Shown here: positions 59,252 to 64,000 of the stretch, one piece after another | Numbering within the stretch: the stretch's first letter is position 1 | Layout of the letters: each line of letters opens with the position of its first letter | Assembly: GCF_043195095.1 (NCBI RefSeq) | Contig: NZ_JBAFWN010000004.1 | DNA: 64,000 nucleotides | Origin: NCEH01 sp043195095 | GTDB lineage: Bacteria > Pseudomonadota > Alphaproteobacteria > Rhizobiales > Xanthobacteraceae | Direction: 5' to 3' (one strand) | Translations under genes and position numbers: made by a program | Notes under the pieces: generated by a model | The model's database searches: none | What the model saw: the letters and a program-made list of their open reading frames with translations, nothing else | What the model was told of the DNA's origin: nothing

Positions 59252-59767
59252 TCAGATGTTTCGCACCAGATCGCCCACCCGCACCACACCGCCAACCAGG
59301 ATGCGGCAATTGAGCCCCGAGCGGTTGATCAGGGGATCGAAGATCGCCTTGCCGGTGATCTCCTCGATATGGCGGCAGGGCACCGAGAGCCGGGTCGCCT
59401 CTAGCACCGTGTCGCCGAGCAGGAAGCGCTTGCCCACCAGATGGTTCAGCGGCACGCCCTCCACCGTCACGTTGCGCCGGTGGTCCTGCGGCTCGATCTC
59501 GATGCCGGCATCCCGCTTCAGGGCATCGAGGGTTTCGATTTCGAACAAGGTGATCTGCCGGCCTTCCTCTGGCCGGTCGGAATAAAAGCCCTCCTCGCGT
59601 CCGATCATGTAGCGGTCGCCTTCGATTCCCTTGCCCGGAACAAGGGTGATCTCGTTCATCGCGCGCATGGGCAGGAAGGCGCGGGCGGTGATGTGCAGGC
59701 ACCGGACGACGCCGGTGAAGGTGGTGAGCGGGGCGCTCGAGGCGAGCGTGGTATCGCTGGCAAGCAT
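59252..59767 (-). CDS. MOSC-domain protein (molybdenum cofactor-binding family)
   Basis: The 171-residue MOSC protein has GKGIEGDRYMIG, a family motif, DHRRNVTVEGVPLNHLVGK and a conserved Cys in LSVPCRHIEEITG, the presumed Mo ligand. MOSC proteins of the mARC/YcbX/YiiM type reduce N-hydroxylated and related compounds using electrons from a ferredoxin domain. Here the reductase is a separate gene whose start lies two bases after this stop. Function is inferred from the pairing. Confidence 0.85.
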   Translation of the reverse strand: MLASDTTLASSAPLTTFTGVVRCLHITARAFLPMRAMNEITLVPGKGIEGDRYMIGREEGFYSDRPEEGRQITLFEIETLDALKRDAGIEIEPQDHRRNVTVEGVPLNHLVGKRFLLGDTVLEATRLSVPCRHIEEITGKAIFDPLINRSGLNCRILVGGVVRVGDLVRNI

Positions 59768-59849
59768 GGAAGATCCTCGGTTTCGCTGGGAAGGGCCCCG
59801 GCGTGCCGGAGCCCGGGCGGCCGCTGGAGGGCCGGAGCGCTGGGCGCGG

Positions 59850-61163
59850 TCAGGTCATCGCCTTGTTGGCGGTTTCCGGGGCCATGAAGGTGGCGAAGGT
59901 GGTGATGAGGCCGCACACGATCAGATAGACCGAGATCGGCCAGGTGGCCCCGCCGCTCCAGGCCATGAGCGAGGCGGCGATGAAGGGGGTGAGGCCGCCG
60001 GAGATGGCCGCGCCGATCTGGAACCCGAGCGAGGCGCCGCTGTAGCGCAGGCGCGCCTCGAACAATTCCGAATAGAACGGCGCGCCGATGCCGAACATCA
60101 CCATCTGGCCGAACGAGATGGCCACCACCACGGTGAGCGACACGATCAGTGGATCCCGGGTTTCCAGCAGCGCGAACATGGGGAAGGCGAACCCCATGCA
60201 GAACAGGCAGCTGAGATAGAACATGGTCTTGCGCCCCCATTTGTCGGACAGCCAGCCGAAGAAGGGGATCGAGAACAGGGCGATGAAGGAGGACAGCATC
60301 ACCCCGTTCAGGATGGTGCTGCGCGACATGCCCAGCGTCTGCGTCGCATAGGAGATGACGAACACGCCGGCGATGGAGGCATAGGAGATTTCGGCGATCT
60401 TCAGCCCGACCGCGGTGAAGAACGGGCGGCGATGATATTTGAAGATCTCGACGATCGGCATCTGCGCCACTTCGCGCTTGGCCTGCAACTGGCGGAACGC
60501 GGGGGTCTCTTCGAGCCGCAGGCGGATGAACAGGCCGACGCCGATGAGCACGATCGAGAGCAGGAACGGCACGCGCCAGCCCCAGCTGAGGAAATCCGCG
60601 TCGGGCATTTGCGAGACCACGGCGAAGATGCCGAGGGCGGCGAGGTTGCCGATGGGATTTCCCACCTGGACCATGGAGCCGAACAGGCCGCGCCGATGCG
60701 CCGGCGCATTCTCCACCACCATGAGCACCGCGCCGCCCCACTCGCCGCCGATGCCGATGCCTTGAATGAAGCGCAGGGCCACCAGCAAGGCCGGCGCCGC
60801 GACGCCGACCTGGGCATAGGTGGGCAGTAGGCCGATGAGGAAGGTGCCGAGCCCCATGATGACGATGGTGGTGGCAAGCATGGCCTTGCGGCCGAGCTTG
60901 TCGCCGTAATGGCCGAAGATGGCGGCGCCGAGCGGGCGGGCCAGGAAGCCAACGGCATAAGTGCCGAAGGCGGCGATGGTGGCGAGGGCCGGCTCGGCCA
61001 CGGAGAAGAACAGCTTGTTAAAGACCAGCGCGGTCGCCACCGCATAGATCAGGAAGTCGTACCACTCCACCGCCGTGCCGATGACCGACGACCAGATGAT
61101 GCGGCGAAGGCTGGAGGGCGACGAGACTGCGGCGGGAGCCGCCATATGTTCGGTGATGGCCAT
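59850..61163 (-). CDS. MFS transporter, metabolite:H+ symporter (MHS) type
   Basis: The 437-residue protein has twelve hydrophobic helices and the MHS motif SSVIGTAVEWYDFLIYA near the N-terminus. MFS loop motifs GHYGDKLGRKAML and GWLSDKWGRKTM are present, with the RFIQGIGIGGEWGGAVL stretch of helix 4. Family members carry carboxylates, betaines or similar organic acids. ATG 61163 is chosen by GGGGAT upstream; a GTG twelve bases earlier is unlikely. It lies between the RidA and MOSC genes, on the same strand. Confidence 0.9.
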   Translation of the reverse strand: MAITEHMAAPAAVSSPSSLRRIIWSSVIGTAVEWYDFLIYAVATALVFNKLFFSVAEPALATIAAFGTYAVGFLARPLGAAIFGHYGDKLGRKAMLATTIVIMGLGTFLIGLLPTYAQVGVAAPALLVALRFIQGIGIGGEWGGAVLMVVENAPAHRRGLFGSMVQVGNPIGNLAALGIFAVVSQMPDADFLSWGWRVPFLLSIVLIGVGLFIRLRLEETPAFRQLQAKREVAQMPIVEIFKYHRRPFFTAVGLKIAEISYASIAGVFVISYATQTLGMSRSTILNGVMLSSFIALFSIPFFGWLSDKWGRKTMFYLSCLFCMGFAFPMFALLETRDPLIVSLTVVVAISFGQMVMFGIGAPFYSELFEARLRYSGASLGFQIGAAISGGLTPFIAASLMAWSGGATWPISVYLIVCGLITTFATFMAPETANKAMT

Positions 61164-61290
61164 GTTAATCCCCACGATGGAAGGTTAGTCTTCACCAGGA
61201 CGCACGTTCCCGTTCCCCGTCCGGCTTCTGTGTCCGGGCGTGGCGTGTCGATGGCGGGCAGCAGCGCGGCGGGGCGCTGCGGCGGGAGGT

Positions 61291-61638
61291 TCAGGCTGGC
61301 AGGGCCGCGATGACGGCGATTTCCACCTTGATCCCCGGATTGGCGAGGCGGCTTTCGATGCAGGCCCGAGCGGGCGGCTCGGCCGGCACCCAGGCGTCCC
61401 ACACCGTGTTGAAGGCGGCGAAGTCCGAAATATCCGGCAGCCAGACGGTGGCTGAGAGCAGGCGGGACTTGTCGGTGCCCGCTTCCGCCAGGATCGCGTC
61501 GATCTTGGCCAGCACCTGAATCGCCTGGGCTTCCACGCCCACCGAGAGATCGTCGGGCACCTGGCCCGCGAGATAGGCGATGCCGCCGAACACCGTGGCG
61601 GCGCTGAGCCGCTTGCCGACGCCGATATGCTTGATCAT
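61291..61638 (-). CDS. RidA-family protein (reactive imine/enamine deaminase family)
   Basis: The 115-residue protein is a complete RidA/YjgF domain: GIAYLAGQVPDD, a loop with Lys in AKIDAILAEAG, and the arginine-containing RACIESRLANPGIKVEIAVIA near the C-terminus. RidA proteins hydrolyse 2-aminoacrylate-type imines or act on related catabolic intermediates. It overlaps the DsbA-fold gene by 4 bases, so it belongs to the same transcript. This copy could serve a catabolic step, not general defence. Confidence 0.9.
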   Translation of the reverse strand: MIKHIGVGKRLSAATVFGGIAYLAGQVPDDLSVGVEAQAIQVLAKIDAILAEAGTDKSRLLSATVWLPDISDFAAFNTVWDAWVPAEPPARACIESRLANPGIKVEIAVIAALPA

Positions 61639-62288
61639 GAGGCCACCTTCAGGTCAGCCGCGACCGGCGCCTTGCCGAGCGCGCGGGCGATGGTGTCGTC
61701 CAGCATGGCGAGGCGGTCCTGTCCCCAGAAGCCCTCGCCGCGGAACACGTAGAAGGGGGCGCCGAACATGCCGGATTCCACGGCGCGATCGGTGTTCTGG
61801 TAATAGCCTTCCGCCGCCGCCTTGCCCTTCGAGTGTTCAAGGATCGCCGCGCCGTCAAGCCCGAGGTCGGAGGCGATGGAAACCAGCGTCGCCTCGTCCT
61901 CGATGTCGCGCTCCTCGACCCACAGGGCGGTCATGATGGCGTGGATCAGATCGTGCGGGGGCATGCCCATTTGGATCGCCGCGATGGCGAAGCGCGAGGG
62001 GATCTCCACCGACTGGGTCATGTATTTCGGCTCGAGATTGATCGGCATGCCGAGGATGTCGCGGAAGCGCCGCATCTCGAGGAAGCGGTAATCGCGCCTT
62101 TCCTTGGAGCGGAGCGGCAGCTTGATGCCGCCGGTGCGGGCATAGACCGCGCCGATATCGACCGGATAATAATTCACCGGCAGGCCGTAGCGCTCCGCCA
62201 TGTCTTTCAGGCGCGGGTTGCCGAAATAGGCCCAGTCGGAATTGATCCAGAAATAATAGTCGATGGCGTCCGAAGTGGTGTCGCTCAT
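61635..62288 (-). CDS. DsbA-fold 2-hydroxychromene-2-carboxylate isomerase-like protein
   Basis: The 217-residue protein has a DsbA-like thioredoxin fold (DYYFWINSDWAYFGNPRLKDM at the start; later MFGAPFYVFRGEGFWGQDRL with the cis-proline). There is no CxxC: the first strand has no active-site cysteine pair, and the Ser/Asn-Ser in NSDWAY stands near the usual site. This is the glutathione-dependent HCCA isomerase type of DSBA family, used in degradation of polycyclic aromatics, though many members have other substrates. It is co-transcribed with RidA (ATGA overlap). Confidence 0.82.
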   Translation of the reverse strand: MSDTTSDAIDYYFWINSDWAYFGNPRLKDMAERYGLPVNYYPVDIGAVYARTGGIKLPLRSKERRDYRFLEMRRFRDILGMPINLEPKYMTQSVEIPSRFAIAAIQMGMPPHDLIHAIMTALWVEERDIEDEATLVSIASDLGLDGAAILEHSKGKAAAEGYYQNTDRAVESGMFGAPFYVFRGEGFWGQDRLAMLDDTIARALGKAPVAADLKVAS

Positions 62289-62305
62289 GAGCGTTCTCCG
62301 AGGGA

Positions 62306-63172
62306 TCAGCGTTCGTTGAATTGCGGGGACCAGCGCAGGAGGCGCCGTTCCACGCGCTCGGCGAGGGTGACCAGGCAGATCCCCGACAGGCCGAGAACCG
62401 TGATGGCCGCGAACATCTCGCTGGCGTTGAGGGTCGAGAGGGAGGAGACGATCAGATAGCCCATGCCCGTGGTCGTGCCGACGAACTCCGCGATCACCAC
62501 GCCCACCAGCGAGAAGGAGATGGCGTTGGGCAAGGCGGCGAAGGTCCAGGCGAGCGCGCTTGGAACGCGCACGTTCCAGAGGATCTGGCGCGGTGAGGCG
62601 CCAAGCGTGCGGCAGAACTGGAGGATGTGGGCCTCCACCGACAAGGAGCCCTTGAAGGTGTTGAAGAAGATGAGGAAGAACACCACGAACCAGACCGTGA
62701 CCACCTTCGCCACCAGGCCGAGCCCGAACATCATGGTGATCAGCGGCACCATGGCGATGCGGGGCAGGGAATTGCAGCAGACGATGAAGGGGTTCAGCGT
62801 CCGCGCGAGAATGGGATTCTGACTGAGGATGAGGCCGGCGGCGAAGCCGGTGACGCCCGCCACCGCGAGGCCCAGCAGCGTTGCGCCGAGGGTCGAGGCG
62901 AGGTGCGGGAACAGGAAGCCGGCCTGGGCGCCGAAGGTCCACGACCACAATTGCTCGGCGATGAGCGAGGGGCGGCTGATGAAGAACGGATCCAGGAACG
63001 TGTTCTTGATCAGATACGGCACCCGCGTCAGCCCCTCCCACAGGCCGAGGAACAGGGCGAGCAGCGCCAGCTGATAGAGCCGAACGCGCGTGGTTTCGCC
63101 GAACCGCGGGTCCCGGTGGGGGCGGGCGGGCTGCGCGAGCTGCGCGTTGACGCTCTCCATGACGCGACTCAT
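62306..63172 (-). CDS. ABC transporter permease (nitrate/sulfonate/taurine type)
   Basis: The 288-residue protein has about six hydrophobic helices and the SsuC/TauC-like EAA loop (HILQFCRTLGASPRQILWNVRVP). It imports an anionic or aromatic-like small molecule with the ATPase encoded next. Its start overlaps the ATPase stop by 4 bases. The substrate-binding protein is not seen within the window and may lie beyond its end. Confidence 0.9.
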   Translation of the reverse strand: MSRVMESVNAQLAQPARPHRDPRFGETTRVRLYQLALLALFLGLWEGLTRVPYLIKNTFLDPFFISRPSLIAEQLWSWTFGAQAGFLFPHLASTLGATLLGLAVAGVTGFAAGLILSQNPILARTLNPFIVCCNSLPRIAMVPLITMMFGLGLVAKVVTVWFVVFFLIFFNTFKGSLSVEAHILQFCRTLGASPRQILWNVRVPSALAWTFAALPNAISFSLVGVVIAEFVGTTTGMGYLIVSSLSTLNASEMFAAITVLGLSGICLVTLAERVERRLLRWSPQFNER

Positions 63173-63984
63173 GCTGCGGCTCCGATCACGCCCTGGGTGC
63201 CATCCGGGGTGCGCTGGTATTCACGCCCGAGCACGGCCCAGATGGCCTTGAGGTGCTGGCTGAAGGCGTCCGTCTCGCGCACCGTGTAGGGATCGCGGGG
63301 ATGGGGAATGTCGATGCGATGGTCGAGCAGGACCCGGCTCGGCGGACCCGACAGGACGATCACCCGATCCGCCAGCGCCACCGCCTCGTCGAGGTCGTGG
63401 GTCACCATGACGATGGTCTGGTTCAATTGCCGCCAGATCTCGTGCAGTTCGCGATGTAGGTTGATCTTGGTGTGGGAATCGAGCGCGCCGAACGGTTCGT
63501 CCAGCAGCAGCACGCGGGGATCGCATGCTAGCGTCATCAGCAGTGCCGTGCGCTGCCGCATGCCGCCGGAGATCTGGTAGGGATAATAATGCGCGTAGGG
63601 CTCAAGCTTGGCGAGCTTGAGCAGGCTCTTCACCTTGGCCGCGATCTGGTCGGGCTGGAGATGCGCGAAGCGCGGTCCGAGGCCGACATTCTGCTCCACC
63701 GTCAGCCAGGGCAGCACTGTGTCCTTCTGGAACAGATAGCCCAGTCCCTGGGGGACCGTTCCCGGCAGCACCGGCATGCCGTCGAGGGTGATCGTGCCGG
63801 CGGTCGCCGGCTGGAAGCCGGCGATCATATTGAGCAAGGTGCTTTTCCCGCAGCCCGATGGACCCACGAGGCACACGAACTCTCCCTGCGCGATATCGAG
63901 CGAGACGCTGCCGATCGCGGTGTGCCGGGTGCTCTTGGAGCTATAGGTCTTGCCGACCGCGTCCAGGCGGATCATCACCCGCAT
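63169..63984 (-). CDS. ABC transporter ATP-binding protein (nitrate/sulfonate/taurine type)
   Basis: The 271-residue ATPase has Walker A GPSGCGKST, a Q-loop YLFQKDTVLPWLTVEQNV, a signature ISGGMRQR typical of the SsuB/TauB group, Walker B VLLLDEPFGALDS and switch VTHDLDEAV. It powers the permease encoded downstream. ATG 63984 is preferred because GGGGGAAAG lies upstream; 63975 is an alternative. The window ends 16 bases after this start, so any upstream gene is outside. Confidence 0.9.
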   Translation of the reverse strand: MRVMIRLDAVGKTYSSKSTRHTAIGSVSLDIAQGEFVCLVGPSGCGKSTLLNMIAGFQPATAGTITLDGMPVLPGTVPQGLGYLFQKDTVLPWLTVEQNVGLGPRFAHLQPDQIAAKVKSLLKLAKLEPYAHYYPYQISGGMRQRTALLMTLACDPRVLLLDEPFGALDSHTKINLHRELHEIWRQLNQTIVMVTHDLDEAVALADRVIVLSGPPSRVLLDHRIDIPHPRDPYTVRETDAFSQHLKAIWAVLGREYQRTPDGTQGVIGAAA

Positions 63985-64000
63985 CACGCTTTCCCCCGGG

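Noticed and set aside
1..64000. tRNA or rRNA genes
   Set aside because: No cloverleaf-like sequences with the conserved TTCGA arm and no rRNA-like stretches were noticed, though a covariance-model scan could not be run.

Overview
The window is high-GC DNA from an alphaproteobacterium, most likely of the Hyphomicrobiales (Rhizobiales) and possibly close to the Xanthobacteraceae; the family is an impression only. The evidence is the cell-cycle methylase CcrM, the 41-residue form of ribosomal protein L36, a DciA/DUF721 helicase-loader homologue next to mutY, a NadQ-type NAD regulator, an IalB-family protein, and the palindromic intergenic repeats common in this group. No rRNA, tRNA, CRISPR array, transposase or integrase was seen.

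Layout. 0-6.7 kb is housekeeping: a cut-off exported protein, rpmJ, a DsbA-like protein, dciA, mutY, nadQ, ccrM and a short-chain dehydrogenase. 6.7-9.1 kb holds a membrane glycosyltransferase-like gene between two 91-bp direct repeats. 9.1-19.2 kb is a catabolic-looking cluster on the plus strand: a polyamine-type ABC importer (4 genes' worth of binding protein, ATPase and two permeases), a DeoR regulator, an alpha/beta hydrolase, a cysteine hydrolase, a four-copy 195-bp tandem repeat, an APH-fold kinase and a class III PLP enzyme resembling ammonia phospho-lyases. 19.2-36.1 kb is an exopolysaccharide locus (acyltransferase, WcaJ-like initiating transferase, GH18 hydrolase, two FkbM methyltransferases, polymerase/ligase-like protein, WecG-type transferase, Wza-like exporter, Wzc-like protein with a degenerate kinase domain, Wzx-like flippase) interrupted by the nadABC operon. 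The nadA leader carries two matched palindromes that probably bind NadQ, whose gene lies at 3.6 kb.

36.2-42 kb has an IalB-family protein and a TetR-regulated RND efflux operon with two matched palindromic operators. 42-45.5 kb is the most unusual part: a toxin-like gene with a predicted PD-(D/E)XK nuclease tip, followed by three paralogous presumed immunity genes. Each of the last two immunity genes is preceded by a frameshifted remnant of a toxin tip, giving a tandem array with an 807-bp period. 45.5-51.5 kb holds a GDSL-esterase autotransporter, a DUF4142 protein and a methyltransferase-glycosyltransferase fusion. 51.8-55.5 kb is an amino-acid ABC importer with a fused binding protein and permease, convergent with D-amino-acid dehydrogenase (dadA). 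55.8-58.3 kb is a hybrid sensor kinase.

58.3-64 kb is a minus-strand operon-like run. It begins (3' to 5' in window order) with a 2Fe-2S flavin reductase and a MOSC protein, then an MHS-type transporter, a RidA protein, a DsbA-fold isomerase-like protein, and the permease and ATPase of a nitrate/taurine-type importer, running to the window edge. Functions are read from sequence motifs and remembered family features only; no database search was possible.
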